DNA of 64,000 bases from Phyto melanocephala (GCA_941918925.1 OW799233.1:115503833-115567832), one strand, 5' to 3'. Positions 10,536-22,737 are shown, counted from the stretch's first letter. Program-made: numbers and translations. The notes: generated by a model not told the origin, from the sequence alone.

Positions 10536-13251
10536 AAACAAGTAAGAGCACTATATTCGGCTGTGCCGAATCTTTTATACCCACCACCAATTTTGTGTAC
10601 ATTTAAAGCACAATATTTATTATTTTGTTAATCGCTATAGAATAATCTCTTTATAATAAAATATGTATCACTTTCTTTGTAGAGGGTGGTTAAATTTTAA
10701 GGGCCCATGTTTAAGGTGAACCACATCTAAACTTCAACTTTTTTCTTGTATTTCATTTGACATTTCTCAATCTCAGACTAACTCAATTTGAACCGTGGAA
10801 AGATACGCAATCGAGCAACGCTTTTAAATATAAAAGATTTTTATAAAAATGGGCGTTCAAATCAAAATGCATTTTGTGCACTTCGTGATTCTTTTGGTCA
10901 ACATAATCGTTCGAATTCGTCCACAATCGTGAGAATTGTAAAAAATATTTAAATGTCTGCAAAGCAGGTCTGTATGAAATGTGAAAACATCTGTGAATGC
11001 CATCTTAGTTCTGCTGTTTTTCACGATAACGTGCAAAAGAGCAAGCAACCTCGACCCATCATCGTGCCCAACAATCGAGCATCAACAGTGTCATTGAAAA
11101 TTTGGACTATCGGATCGTGGTGTGCCGCCTAGGTTGGGGGGCCATTTGGCCGATATTTTGTTCCATACATAATTGAAGCATACAAATATTATCATTATAA
11201 AAATAAATGATAATAATTTCATAATAATTTTATTCAAAATCAACATAGTCCCTTAAAATTAAACGACCCATTATAACTTCGGTATGCTAGTAAAATGTTT
11301 TCGTAAATTTAGTCTTTCAATGAAAGTGGCCATTAAAATACGCGTGTCAATAAAGTTTCTGCTAATAAACATAACTTAGATATTTCAATATAGTCCTTTA
11401 GTATTCCAAAATCTTTATTCGTAGAGAATTTACATGAATTTAAGAGGAAGAAAGTGAATTTAAGATTAAATTTTAAGGGCCACAGGGTGATTTAAAATAT
11501 ACATTCTCTGCATTTTTCTAAAACGGGAAATTTATTTGTAAGATTTTGATTTTTAAACTTCTATAACATTTTGCTTTTAAAAGATTTTCAAACGAAATAA
11601 GTTTTGTATAATTTTAAAATTTGTTAGCCATTAGTACATGAAAATAAATTGTTTATAATGTTTAGAGATAATTTTTTTTTAATTAGGTCAAAATTTTCCT
11701 AAATTTTCATTTTCAATAGAGCATAATTTCAGGAGAACATAAGCATAAGTTGTTAGCATGCCATCTAGTAGTAGCTAGTAGAGACATCTATCTTATCATC
11801 TTTATCTTATATTTAGCTACAGTACAATAAATGGCGCAGTGTAAGATGAATAAATGCTAATATATATGACTAATATATTTTTATAAAAATTTAAAGAAAA
11901 AAGTGTGCGTGGCACATCTATTTTCCGTTATAACGAAGACTTTGACCAAAAAGACATGTTTGCAAAATTTCAGAATCGTACATATAGTTTTGTCAGTTTT
12001 ATTACGTTTTAAATAGAAAAATATATACTGTGCGGTATAAATTTTCGTACATTTTTATCTACAACTCTTTTCCTAATTCATGGATTTAAGCGATTTTCAG
12101 GGAAAAATATTCGTTTGACTCGATAAATATATATTCGAAGTTTCATGACTACGTTTATGCGTCTGGACACAATTCAGAAGTGAAAGTGGGCATTAAAGTA
12201 GGCGTGTCAAAGTTGTTTTTGCTAATGAGTACAACTTAGGTGTTTCAATATAGTCCTTTATTATTCCAAAATCTTTATTAATAGAGAAATTATATGAATT
12301 TTAGGTAAAACGTTATATGGGAGGTAGGCGTAAAAGTGGGCGTGGCAGCTTAATTTTTTGGCATAGTAATGAAATTGCCTAGTGGGATAGACGTAGCAAA
12401 TTTGATCATCATACCTCTAATTTTAGCGGTTTTATGAGCTTTTAAATTTCATTAACGGTAGATAACATGAAAAGTGGGCGTTATAGTAGGCGTGTCAAAG
12501 TTATTTTTGCGAATGAGTACAACTGAGGTGTTTCAATATAGGCCTTTATTATTCCAAAATCTTTATTAATAGAGAAATTATATGAAGTTTAGTTAAAACG
12601 TTATATGGGAGGTGGGCGTAAAAGTGGGCGTGGCACATTGATTTTCCGTTACAAGAAAGCGTGTCCTCAAAAAGCAAAGTGTGCGAAATTTCAGAGTCGT
12701 ACATCTAATTTTGTTGCTTTTATGACGTTTTTGTTTTTAAATATACCGAAAAATACACTGTGCGGTATAAATTTTCGTACATTTTGATCGATAACTCCTC
12801 TCCTAATGCATAAATTTAGACAATTTTCGGGGAAAAATATTGTCTTTACCCAGGAAATATATATTCGAAGTTTCATAAGTCTACGTTAAGGCGTTTGGAC
12901 ACAATTCCATTTTATTCGATGTTCGAAGGACACGGTTTTTTCGACCTACTCTTGCTTTTCGAGCTATAACTCTCTTCCTAATATTCCGATTTAGCCCATT
13001 TTCAATACCAAACAAATCTTGTCTATAAGAAAGATTCTGGCAAAATTTGAGCCCCCTAGCTTTTCGGTGCGACCTCTATCGTGCTTTCAACAGACGGACA
13101 GACGGACGGACATAGCTAGATCGTCATAAAATCAAACCCCGATTCAGAATTTATATACTTTATGGGGTCTAAAATGGATATTTCGATGTGTTACAAACGG
13201 AAAGACAAAATGAATATACCCCCACCATTTTCTTGGTGGCGGGTATAAAAA
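10536..13251 (+). mobile_element. mini-me/DINE-1-like element, second type (copy D)
   Basis: The 5' end is AAACAAGTAAGAGCAC, then a TTCGGC-GAA hairpin and TATACCCACCACCAA. The 3' end is a CACCA...TGGTGGCGGGTATAAAA stem. The interior repeats a unit of roughly 290 bp marked by 'GTGGGCGTTATAGTAGGCG' and 'GGTGGGCGTAAAAGTGGGCG'. Near the tail is a GACGGACA proto-microsatellite (13095-13113), the (GTCY)n mark of mini-me elements. Copies E (27740) and F (37552) belong to the same type. No protein is encoded. Confidence 0.8.
10683..11273 (+). mobile_element. Deleted mariner element inside mini-me copy D
   Basis: The ends are GGGTGGTTAAATTTTAAGGG (from about 10685) and its inverse around 11249-11273. 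Inside, frames such as 'FCALRDSFGQHNRS' near 10875 match the mariner helix-turn-helix, but the catalytic region is deleted. Copies E and F carry the same insert at the same place, so it joined the mini-me before those copies spread. Confidence 0.7.
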
Positions 13252-13375
13252 TTCGGCTGAGCAAAATATTTTTTTCAGCCGATAAAAGACTCGGCGCAGA
13301 GCCGATTATCCGCCGCCGCCGAAGATTTTTGTTTTTAAGCCGCCGCCGAAATTTTCCAATCGGCTTGCTTCTCTG

Positions 13376-14110
13376 TTCTGTGACTCAACCAAGCGATTCG
13401 TCTCTTGAAAACAAACTTGGGTGTTACCAAAAACACGAAACCCTAAATTCGGCATTCCTTTTCAACAACTTCAAATTATACGAAGTACTGCACAGGAAAA
13501 TTTGATAAAAGACCTTCACTTTCATGCGTACTTAGAAGATTTAACCAAGAGACTGTGGAAAGCACGTGCAATAGGTAATGGAGCAAAGTGAAGTCAATGC
13601 CAATTTTGTTCTCCAAAGAAGCGCTTTTCATCCGACTAGCTTCGTGAGTAGACAATATATTCGAATTTGGGGCTCAGAAATAAGAAATAAATGCATGCAC
13701 AATTAGCAACTGTCTGCTGCGATCAGGTCAGGTGGGGTGATTTGCCCTTACTTTTTTTTACAATGAGGCCAAAATTGCAGTGCCTCAAATGGACAACATG
13801 GATCTGAACGACGTGTCGTTTAAGAAAGACGGAAGCAAAAATTTCCAGAACATATAATCTCAAGGAATTCTGGCCAACAAGATTATGTGTGCAACTGCGA
13901 TTTTTTTCCCCTTGTGGTGTGGCAAAATCTCACCGTCATCGGTGGAATACATCGTCCTTTCCATGAAAAGATCTTGGAAAATTTCATGGGACTATTTGTC
14001 GGATATTTTATTTTGTACTTAATCGGATGTCTTTTTTACAATCTACTAAGAAAACCTTATTTATTACAAAAAAAATGTGTTTTTATTTTAAAATTAAAAA
14101 GTTTATTCTT
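13376..14110 (+). pseudogene. Mariner-like transposase relic, continuation
   Basis: This continues the relic broken at 9876. Traces in order are SVTQ, 'STAQENLIKDLHFHAY' (near 13483), 'RSGGVI' (near 13724), 'DLNDVSFKKDGS' with the second catalytic Asp (near 13800), and an 'IISRN' segment (near 13855). This is the normal order in insect mariner transposases. Frameshifts and stops are frequent. The last confident match is near 13900; the 3' limit is approximate. Confidence 0.7.
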
Positions 14111-14319
14111 ACGGAGACACCTTTTATAGGATTTTTTATTCAGTCTTTCTTTAGCTTTTTTTTTTAGAAAATTGGCAACACTGTTGTAATTTTTATTGTA
14201 CGTTTAATTGTTTGTCGAAAAGAATTTTGCTTTCGATATTTTTATCGTATTTCATATTTAACTTGAAAATAAATCGTTCTGAGGTTTGGTCTCAGCTGAA
14301 TAACACTGGTTTACAGCCA

Positions 14320-15085
14320 AAAAATACCAAGAACGCCACATGCCTAGATAAGTTAATTGGGACCTCCTGAACACGAAAAACGTTGTAATTTTTTTTTCTA
14401 AGTACCGTTTTTTAGATAACGGTACTTTTGTGTTTTTCGGTGTATGGTCTCACTCAAACCCTTGTGGAGCCCAACCTAAAAGTCTGATCCAGATAAGTGG
14501 CATATCGTTAGAAAGGTAATTAAATTCCTTTTCCGTAGAAAAAAAACGAAGTAAATATGAAAAATTTTGAAAAAAAACGTTAAAAATAGGCAAATGAAGC
14601 AATGAAGATGAAAATATTGTCGTTCCCAAAAATTCTTAATAAAAACTTTATTTTTTATCCGATTTTTTTCAAATTACGCTTAAAATGTTTGTAATTAAAA
14701 AAGCTATTTGGTAAAAAAATAAAACATTCCAGATCTTTACTATAACGTAGAAAAAAAACGAAGTAAAAATGAAAAATTTTGAAAAAAACGTAAAAAATAG
14801 GCAAATTTTGAACTTTGAGGTACCATAACTCAGCCATTTCTTATCAGATAGAAATTTGCAGCATATTGACGGAAAAGGCATTGAATTACCTTTCCAACGA
14901 TACGCCATTTATCTCGATCAGACTTTTCGGTTGGGCTCCACAAGGGTTTGAGTGGGACCATACACCAAAAAACACAAAAGTACCGTTATCTAAAAAACGG
15001 TACTTAGAAAAAAAAATTACAGCGTTTTTCGTATTCAGGAGGTCCTAATTAACTTATCTAGGCATGTGGCGTTCTTGGTATTTTT
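14320..15085. mobile_element. Long-TIR (foldback-like) element
   Basis: AAAAATACCAAGAACGCC at the left is matched by its inverse at 15068-15085. The arms continue as imperfect inverted copies for about 215-230 bp (to about 14540 and from about 14865). Each arm carries a small hairpin, AAGTACCGTTT...AACGGTACTT. Next to the arms, a block of about 65 bp is directly repeated (14535-14603 and 14745-14811). No transposase trace is seen. The open frame at 14815-15048 lies across one arm and is not a credible gene. Confidence 0.75.
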
Positions 15086-15282
15086 CCAAATTAAAAATTT
15101 GTAAAGCAGTGTAATTTAGATCAATGAAGTTTAAAATTTCGGTATTATTTAGAAAACGTTATTATTTGCCTCAGATGTAGTAGTGTAGATTGTAGTTTTA
15201 TATATTTAAAAAAAATTAAAAATTTTTTTAAATCTGTATTAATGGTTTTTTAAATTGAAATAAATTTCTTTTTTATTTTAAA

Positions 15283-16480
15283 CTAGCTGACCGGGTCCAT
15301 GTTGCTGGCCCTAAGCAAACATAAGTGTTGTATTACCGCTCGATTTAAATTGAGCTTTTAACGAAATTTACGGCCTTCAAATAAAAATCCATGGAATACC
15401 TATCATAAAATTTTTTACAGAATAACTTACATATGGTGTAGGTATTGGCTCAATCAAAAACGAAACGCATGTATTTAAGACAAATTGGAAATTATATTTA
15501 TTTATTACTTCATCTCATGGCCAGCGGAGATAAAATGTTTTTTTTTTTATTTTGTATAAAAACGTATAAATTTTTTGGCGTTCCAAGTCGAGAGCAAGCC
15601 ACATACAGCTGACCGTGTGAAAAACATGCATTTTCCAAAATTAAGCCAGCAATAGTCAATGATTGGCTTTGTGCTTTGTTGATGGTAATAGCAAACGCCA
15701 GACGCAAAGGAAATTGGAGCCGCTTGAATTGGAATGGTAAATCATTGAAAATTATCGGAATTCGTGAAATAAGTACATCTTCGCCTTTGAATCTGCCACC
15801 GGTGATTGTTGCCTCGATTAAATTTGGTGAACAGTTTTTGATGGTCAATCTGGTTCCGTTGCATAACTTCGGTGCGTTTAAGTTGCGAATAAGAATTACC
15901 GGTGATCCAACCTTTAATGTTAGTACATGCGGTGGTATTCCGGGTGGTTGCAATGAATTAAAAAATTAAGTGGGATAATTGGAGGCTTGTTCTTCATCCA
16001 TTACTGTACCGATCGATTTGTATTTGATTAATTTGCCGGGCAGTTTCAATTTAATTTGCTGGTTGAGCTGTACATATTTTTTGTAAATAAACCGAAAACT
16101 CGAATTTTTTAAATGCAACATTTCGAAAGTTTTAAAATTTTGATATTGGATCATTGTTAACATAGGTTTTTTGTAAATATCTTCGGAACTACAAAACCGG
16201 TTTAAGAGTTTGATATCTCGTTTTAAAAAACATGACAACGGCTTTAAAACAAAATAAGAAAAAGCAAACAAAATAAAGACATGTATATGTCATTGGTGGT
16301 GCAGTATGAAAATTGGATTTTGCCACGCCCCTCCGCCCGCAGACTGAAAATTAAAAAGTCAGACTTCACAGTGCCACCCGCCTAAATATTTTGAAGATTT
16401 CCTAAGAATTTCATCAAAATCGGTCCAGCCGTTTTGGAGTCCATACGTTACATAAATACATACATCCTGTTTTATATAGA
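15283..16480 (-). mobile_element. Helitron, internally deleted copy
   Basis: On the minus strand the 5' terminus is TCTATATAAAACAGG at 16480 (or TCTATCTATAT from 16484), followed by 'GGACCGATTTTGATGAAATT', typical of Helitron 5' ends. The 3' terminus is CTAG at 15283. The element lies between A and T on its own strand, the Helitron target. At about 1.2 kb it is far shorter than an autonomous Helitron; only the last part of the RepHel protein remains. Confidence 0.85.
15510..15971 (-). pseudogene. Helitron RepHel helicase, C-terminal remnant
   Basis: An open frame of about 150 codons encodes the end of the PIF1-like helicase of Helitrons. Visible marks are [20 protein letters not shown], the LCNGTRL segment, '[14 protein letters not shown]', then [12 protein letters not shown] (the conserved T-x-N-K-x-Q-x-Q motif) and [10 protein letters not shown] (helicase motif VI region). 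The Rep domain with HUH and tyrosine motifs and the Walker A part are missing, and a stop lies just upstream. The piece keeps a long open frame, so decay may be fairly recent. Confidence 0.88.
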
Positions 16481-16484
16481 TAGA

Positions 16485-17757
16485 TTAAATTTAATCTAAG
16501 GTGGAACGAAATACAAAAGGAAATACTGTGGAAAATTATGTATTTTTAAATATAGTAGTTTGCATAATTTTAACATCTAATTACCGCACTACTTGTTTTT
16601 TGAACACAGCTGTACATAAAAATATATTAAAGTCCTTTAAGTATGATTTAAATAGTTGTACTTATTAAAATACTAAAAATTACCCTAATGACGAGGGTAC
16701 TACAGTGTTATTATTGGCTTAGACAAACCACTACAAAATGTGAGTAAATTAAGTTAAAAGTATTATTATCATGATTGTAAACAGTGGTTTCATTTAATGT
16801 AAATAAATTAAATAGGTTTGGAGTTCATAAAAATTAAATTATACAGTATAAGGGAACTTATCGGTTTACATTACGATGACTCAATATAAGAAGGGCGTAT
16901 ATCGGTTTATTCGAAAATATCCTTTGAACGTTTTCTGGTAGTTCACTAGTAAACACATCACGTTGGCAATTTTCGTAAGTCATGATTGAAAATAATAGGT
17001 CTATGGCAACATAAAATAACCCGAACACATTCCATTCTTTTATGTTTTATTTAGGTTTTTCCTTTTCCTACTCCGAGTTACGCTATCGATTATTTTTTGT
17101 GATTCAAAAAAGTTCAATCTAACTACTAGCAACTCTGCACATAATTTGTTTTTATTTAACATTCGACAAACTCTATTATGTTTTGTGCACCAATAAAATC
17201 ATTTTTTTTAATTTTGTATAAACGACTTTTACGTTGTTTTGTATTAATTATAATTATTTATATTTAAAAATAATTATTTTTTAAATATTTTATTCCTTAC
17301 AAATTTGTGTATGATTGTCTCAAATAATATTCTGTTATTAAAAACTTTTATTTCAAACGAAGCACGGAAATACATAGTGTGATTATGGAAGTGATTCTGT
17401 AGCTTGTAAGTCATTGGAGATTTTTTAATTTTTAATCGCAACTCATGACCTAACACGATATCACAGAATTGATAACATGAAAGAAAATAACGTCAAGCGA
17501 TTGCGGTCGAAATTTTACTCAATAGTTCGAGTTTTTATGCTTTTGGTATAGAGATTATAAATTTTTTTTTGTTTTGCACGCAATAGAATGCCGTAATTTT
17601 GGCCTCGTTATTTACACCTGCAAAGCAGTCATGGCAACACCAATACATGCAAATTTTTCACAAACCCATGTTCACTTTTAAATTATTTGACCAAATGTTG
17701 TCTTATCGAAACCAAAATTGCTCTCTTTACGAAGCGAAAATCTATGTATAATCTATA
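16485..17757. other. AT-rich sequence, no gene recognised
   Basis: Nothing recognisable lies between the two Helitron insertions; the frame at 17274-17456 has no family signature. Confidence 0.5.
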
Positions 17758-18761
17758 TCTATATATATAAAAGTGAAACTCTGTGTGTGTGTGTGTGAGT
17801 GTGTGTGTGTGTTAGCTATAGACTCCGAAACTGTAAAACCGATCGGGGTCAAACTTGGGTAAGTTGTTGTACACATACCAGGGAGTGTTTATGGGTGAAA
17901 AAAATTGGGCGGAGCCTCGCCCATAAAAAATTAGTTATCAGTTTTAGCTACTTGCACTTGACCGATTTTTCTGAAACTTTGCACACATATCGAGCTGTCA
18001 TGACTAAATAATTTCGTGATAAGAAAAGTGGGCGGGGCCACGCCCCTAAAAATGTTTTAATTTTGAGGTACTTGCACTGGACCGATTTTTCTGAAACTTT
18101 GCACACATATTGAGCTGTCATGGCTTTATAATTTCGTGATTGAAAAAGTGGGCGGGGTTACGCCCATAAAAAATTAGTTATCAGTTTTAGCTACTTGCAC
18201 TGGACCGAATTTTCTGAAACTTTGCGAAAATACTGAGCTGTCATGACTTTACACTTTCGTCATTAAAAAAGTGGGCAGTGCCACGCCCATTAAAAAATAG
18301 GTATCATTTTGGGGTACTTGCACTGGACCGATTTTTCTGAAACTTTGCACACATATTGAGTTGTCATGACTATACAGTTTCGTATTTACAAAAGTGGGCA
18401 GTGTCACGCCCATAAAAAAAGGTATCATTTTGAGGTACTTACACTGGACCGATTTTTCTGAAAATTTTCACACACATTGAGCTTTCATGACTAAATAATT
18501 TCGTTATTAGAAAAGTGGGCAGTGCCACGCCCATAAAAAAAAGGTATCATTTTGAGGTACTTGCACTGGACCGATTATTCTGAAACTTTGCACAAATATT
18601 GAGCTGTTATGACTTTACAATTTCGTGATTAGAAAAGTGGGCAGGGCCACGCCCATAAAAAAAAAATATAATTTTTAGGTTTTTGCACTTGATATTCAAT
18701 TAAATTCAGAATGCATTTCGATTCATTAAGGGGCGTAGCAACGCGCGCCGGGTTTGGCTAG
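17758..18761 (+). mobile_element. Non-autonomous Helitron (H1), first half of a head-to-tail dimer
   Basis: The 5' terminus is TCTATATATATAAAAGTG preceded by A (17757). The 3' terminus is the GC-rich CGCGCGCCGGG stretch followed by CTAG at 18758-18761. A (GT)n tract follows the 5' end. The body is about seven tandem units of 121-122 bp, each with a palindromic GC box of the form GGGCGGGGCCACGCCC (near 17907, 18028, 18150, 18272, 18393, 18515, 18638). No protein is encoded. The next element starts at the very next base. Confidence 0.9.
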
Positions 18762-19142
18762 TCTATATATATAAAAGTGAAACTCTGTGTGTGTGTGTGT
18801 GTGTTAGCTATAGACTCCGAAACTGTAAAACCGATCGGACTCAAACTTTGGCAAGTTGTTGGACACATACCAGGGAGTGTTTATGGGTAGAAGAAAGTGG
18901 GCGGGGCCACGCCCATAAAAATTAGTTATCAGTTTTAGCTACTTGCACTGGTCCGATTCTTCTGAAACTTTGCACACATGTTGAGCTGTTATGACTTTAC
19001 AATTTCATGATTAAAAAAGTGGGCAATGCCACGCCCATAAAAAAATTATAATTTTTAGGTTTTTTCACTTAATATTCAATTAAAATTCAGAATGCATTTT
19101 GATTCATTAAGGGGCGTAGCAACGCGCGCCGGGTTTGTCTAG
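18762..19142 (+). mobile_element. Non-autonomous Helitron (H2), second half of the dimer
   Basis: The 5' terminus TCTATATATATAAAAG begins directly after the CTAG of H1 with no intervening base. The 3' terminus CTAG is at 19139-19142 and is followed by T. The copy has only two GC-box units (near 18898 and 19019) and so is a short length variant of H1. The pair as a whole lies between A at 17757 and T at 19143, the footprint of one Helitron insertion. Confidence 0.9.
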
Positions 19143-20147
19143 TTTAATTATAAAAAACAAACTCTTCTATAAAAATGCAAATTAAAATATGAAAATTAAA
19201 ATTTTTTAATTAAAAGTCACTTGCGATTTCGCATCATAAATAAATTTTTGAATATATTTTGATACACACAAAACCAATCACATAATTTAACTCAAAAACA
19301 TAAATAATTTTCTTAACAAATTATTGTGCCAAAGTCCCCCGCAACGTGCTTCTGTTCTATTTAGTCTGACTTCGTTGAATGTCACCTTAAAGATCCGTGT
19401 ATAGAAGACAACAAGACAACAAAATATTTGAACTCGTTAACTTGATTGTTAGTTTTTATTTATTCTTTTTTTTTCTTTTCTAGTTAAAGTTGTAGTTTGT
19501 TAAAGTGGCTTATTTGTTTACGATGACTCTCGTACATTATGAGCTTGTTACAAGAGACCGCCTTGAGTTAAAACGACGACAATGACTACGGCTGGAGCAA
19601 ACAACGACTTGAAACGACAAATGCCAAAAGATGGAGAGTTTTCAGTTTCATGTAACTTGTAAATAAAATGTCCATGGTGGCAAAAAGTTCATAGTATTTT
19701 GTTATTTATTTCCTTTTAATTTTTATATTGTTAAAACATATACGAGAGTATTTTGCACATATTAACGTAAATGTATGTAAGTTTTGATACATACATATGC
19801 ACGTACGTAAGTATATGTAAAGCTTGGAGTGAAGTACGTAACGACTCAGGAGGATAATTTGAAAATTGTTTATAAGTTAGTCATATAAATGTGAAAACCA
19901 TTCAATGAATATAACGATTTTAGCATTATTCTTTTCTTGTGGTTTGTCCTTGCAGAATCTACAAATCATTAATTTTTACCGATATTTAAACAATTGCTTT
20001 GGAAATCTGTTCTTATAACTATACAGTTTTTTTCCTCAAGTATTATTTATTTATAACAAATATTATGGTAAAATTTCTTTTTTTTAATATTTAAATTGAC
20101 AGCTCTCACATGCACAAATGAAAGTTTTCAAACTCTTGAGTTGAAGG
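19143..20147. other. AT-rich sequence, no gene recognised
   Basis: Short TACATA/TACGTA repeats occur near 19770-19820. No coding or element signature was seen. Confidence 0.5.
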
Positions 20148-20648
20148 CAAGGCATAGTTATTCATTACGTCTAGACGAGCCATCGGTTTGTTCAGACTAG
20201 AGCAAAACATCGGCAGAGCAACTGGCAAAAAATTGTTTATGTTCTTTGATATGGAGAAAACGTTAAAAGTGTATTTTGCTGATATTTTTATGTGTCGTCT
20301 CTTTGTTTTATATTCAAAACACCGTTTAATGTCAGACATCGTTGTTCGAACAAATGTTCTGACAACGCTGTTTGAATAAGAACAAAACATCGACAACAGC
20401 GTTCCACACCAGGCAAATTCATGTGAGCACAAAAAATTGTTCGTTGTTCGAACAAATCGATGGCTGGTTGTCAGCTGATTATTTTTTTCATCACTTATTT
20501 TAAATTTTAGCTGTCAAAGCCCATAAATAAAAAACAATTCTCTCCTTTCTCTCATTTATTTTAAATGTTAAACTTCATACATATATGAATAACATAAACA
20601 AGCTATTTCTCTACGAATAGTGATTACCTTATGAACAAATATGCCTTG
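20148..20648. mobile_element. hAT-like MITE, copy 1
   Basis: The ends are CAAGGCATAGTTATTCAT (20148) and the inverse of CAAGGCATATTTGTTCAT (ending 20648). They are flanked by AGTTGAAGG on both sides, an 8-9 bp target duplication. Length is 501 bp. The interior shares 'TCAGCTGATTATTTTTTTC' and 'CTGTCAAAG' blocks with copy 2 at 22441 and with the hAT-like element near 10133. The interior open frames are not credible proteins. Confidence 0.8.
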
Positions 20649-20799
20649 AGTTGAAGGTAAGAAAGGAAGAGAGACTGTACTTGCCCTCTGTTTTCTTTCG
20701 AAAACTTTAATCTGTGAACACTGCTTTTTATTCACACTTGACCAGGTGCTTACCAGCTTCCAAGAGCACTTGTAAAAAGTGTCTCAGTAAAAATTCACT

Positions 20800-21790
20800 T
20801 TTTTTGAAACAAACTCTGTTAATTGGCCATTATTTTTTTCATGAAATATTTTAAGACTTTTTCACTGAGATGTGGCGGTATGTAATCGATGACGCCTTGG
20901 ATCTCGGATTTGAGCTAATGATTTGCTTTTGGTTTATATGCATAAAGCAAAGATTTCACAAAACCTTAAAGAACAAAAATCGTATGGTGTTTAATTACAT
21001 TATCTTGGTGGCCAGTTGACATCAGAATTTCTTGAGATAATTCTTTCTCAAAATCATTGCAGTACTAAATACATTGTTTCATGCGCGGTGTGGCAGATGA
21101 CGCCGTCTTGCTAAATGTACTTGTCGTCCAGACCCCTGCCATCCAATTGAGGCCACAAGAACACCGTTATCATATTCATGTAACATATGACGTTCACAGT
21201 CACTGCCAATTCCGCCTCAACCTTAAAAATTAATTCCCAATCACGATGCAGCACCAAACGGTTCGTCGTTGTGGGTGCATTTGTTTCTCATGGACTGCAT
21301 ATGAATTTGTTAAATCATCATTATGTGTTTATGAAGCCATAAAATGCGCTTCTTTGGGGAGATAATTTATTTTTTAATTGGAATTGATTTTACAGAATTC
21401 ATTAGCCATTGAAGTGTGGGAGCTTTCTATGGTCTGCTGGTTTTAGGTCCTGATTGAGCTAAATTTTGCACCAGAACGAAGAATTTTGACAAAATTCACT
21501 GCGTAGTACTTCGTAAATTTTGAAGTTGTTGAGAGCGATGCAGAATTGATGTTTCCGAATTTTCACCAACACTCTCGTTAACAACATCAATGTTTACAAG
21601 AGACTGACTTGTGAGTTGACGCACAGGAGTTTTACCGTCCACATCGACCCAGTTTCTTCAAATTGATACATTAGTTTAATTTTCCCAGCTAAAAATTCTT
21701 CGAAGTTTTCAGGCTGTCTCAACATACATTTCATAACTTTTAAAATCGGAATGAATGCATGTTAAAGCTGCCAACTTTCTGAGTTGCCAC
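20800..21790 (-). pseudogene. Mariner-like transposase relic
   Basis: Read on the minus strand, mariner landmarks appear in order. They are 'FEETGS' (near 21660), 'NESVGENSETSILHRSQQL' (near 21570), 'LNQDLKPADHRK' (near 21450), 'MHPQRRTVWC' (near 21275), 'QDGVICHTAHETM' with the second catalytic Asp (near 21105), 'NSDVNWPPR' (near 21020), and 'ASSITYRHISVKKS' (near 20880). Stops and shifts break the frame many times. The relic covers most of a typical 340-350 residue transposase. TIRs were not found. Confidence 0.75.
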
Positions 21791-22440
21791 TTCCACAAAA
21801 AATTACACTTAATTTAAAAATCCATTCCAACTGAGATACCCTTTAGGAGAATCAGCAAGATAGCCGCCTGCAAGTAACGCAAAAAATAAAACACTATTGA
21901 TTTAATTTATTCTTCTGCTGAAATGCGCAGTACAAAAGACACTTTCCAACGTAAACAGTTTTAGAATTTTCATATATGCATCATATGGTAAGACAATAAA
22001 ACCAACAGTTTACATACATACATATTTAAAATAAAAAATTTGAATGAAATAAATTTCAGTTTAGAAAACCAAAGAGCTACATGTTTTATTATATTTTCAA
22101 GCCTCTAGATCAAGAATATTTGTTACATAAAATTTTAAATAAAAATATTGAATTGGATTTAGTCAATGCCTAACCCTACATAAGATCAATCAGTTTCGGT
22201 TGCGGTAAATTAAATGGGATCCTTGTGACAACGAAGTTTAGTTTAAAGCGCAGATGTTTTCGCTTTAAGGCAAGATCGATTCTAAATTATATTCTTAATT
22301 TATTTTAAGTAAATATTTTCTATTTTTAGCAACACCATATATTATGTCATTGAATTTGTCTTAAATTGTTATTAATAAACATATATGTAGTGTATAGAGT
22401 CTTTTAACCCTAGAATACTAACCATAATTTACACCCGTAG
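21791..22440. other. AT-rich sequence, no gene recognised
   Basis: No coding motif or repeat pair was seen between the mariner relic and the second MITE; 22433-22440 (ACCCGTAG) is that MITE's left target duplication. Confidence 0.5.
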
Positions 22441-22737
22441 CAAGGCACATTTATCCATCAGGTAGTCTTGTTTCGTCAGATGATTATTTTTTTCTTCACT
22501 TATTTTAAATTTCAGCTGTCAAAGTCTATAGATAAAAAACAAATTTCTCTCTTCTCTCATTAATTTCAAACGTCAAACTAAATATATAAAAAATACAAAC
22601 AAAACAAGTAAGAGCGCTTTATTCGGCCGTGCCGAATCTTATATACCCTTCACAACGTGTTGTCATGCAATAACAGTAGTTTGTATCACCATTCATCCCA
22701 TATGAAATACGTACATACATATAAAAAACATACATAT

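Larger units (their letters stand above)
9877..13375. mobile_element. hAT-like TIR element, split by a nested mini-me
   Basis: The ends are CAGAGAAGCAAGCCG (from 9877) and its exact inverse ending at 13375. Each end is followed inward by GC-rich CCGCCG/CGGC clusters with hairpin potential, unlike the AT-rich surroundings. The flanking 8-mers TCCTAAGA and TTCTGTGA agree at 5 of 8 positions, consistent with an old 8-bp duplication. The element's own sequence is about 780 bp (9877-10535 and 13252-13375), with no transposase trace, so it is a non-autonomous copy. It sits inside a mariner relic. Confidence 0.7.

Noticed and set aside
12605..12787. 60-residue frame recurring at 28576 and 39318 as a conserved small protein
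   Set aside because: All three are the same internal segment of the second mini-me type. Conservation reflects recent common origin of the repeats.
13188..13505. 105-residue open frame as a gene
   Set aside because: It crosses the mini-me tail, the hAT-like GC-rich end and the mariner relic, so it is a chance frame over three elements.
17850..18700. CRISPR array or satellite DNA because of regular spacing
   Set aside because: The units lie inside Helitron termini, are full-length tandem copies rather than short repeats with unique spacers, and the genome is eukaryotic.
20106..20432. 108-residue minus-strand frame as a gene
   Set aside because: It starts outside and runs across the end of a hAT-like MITE, and it has no family signature.
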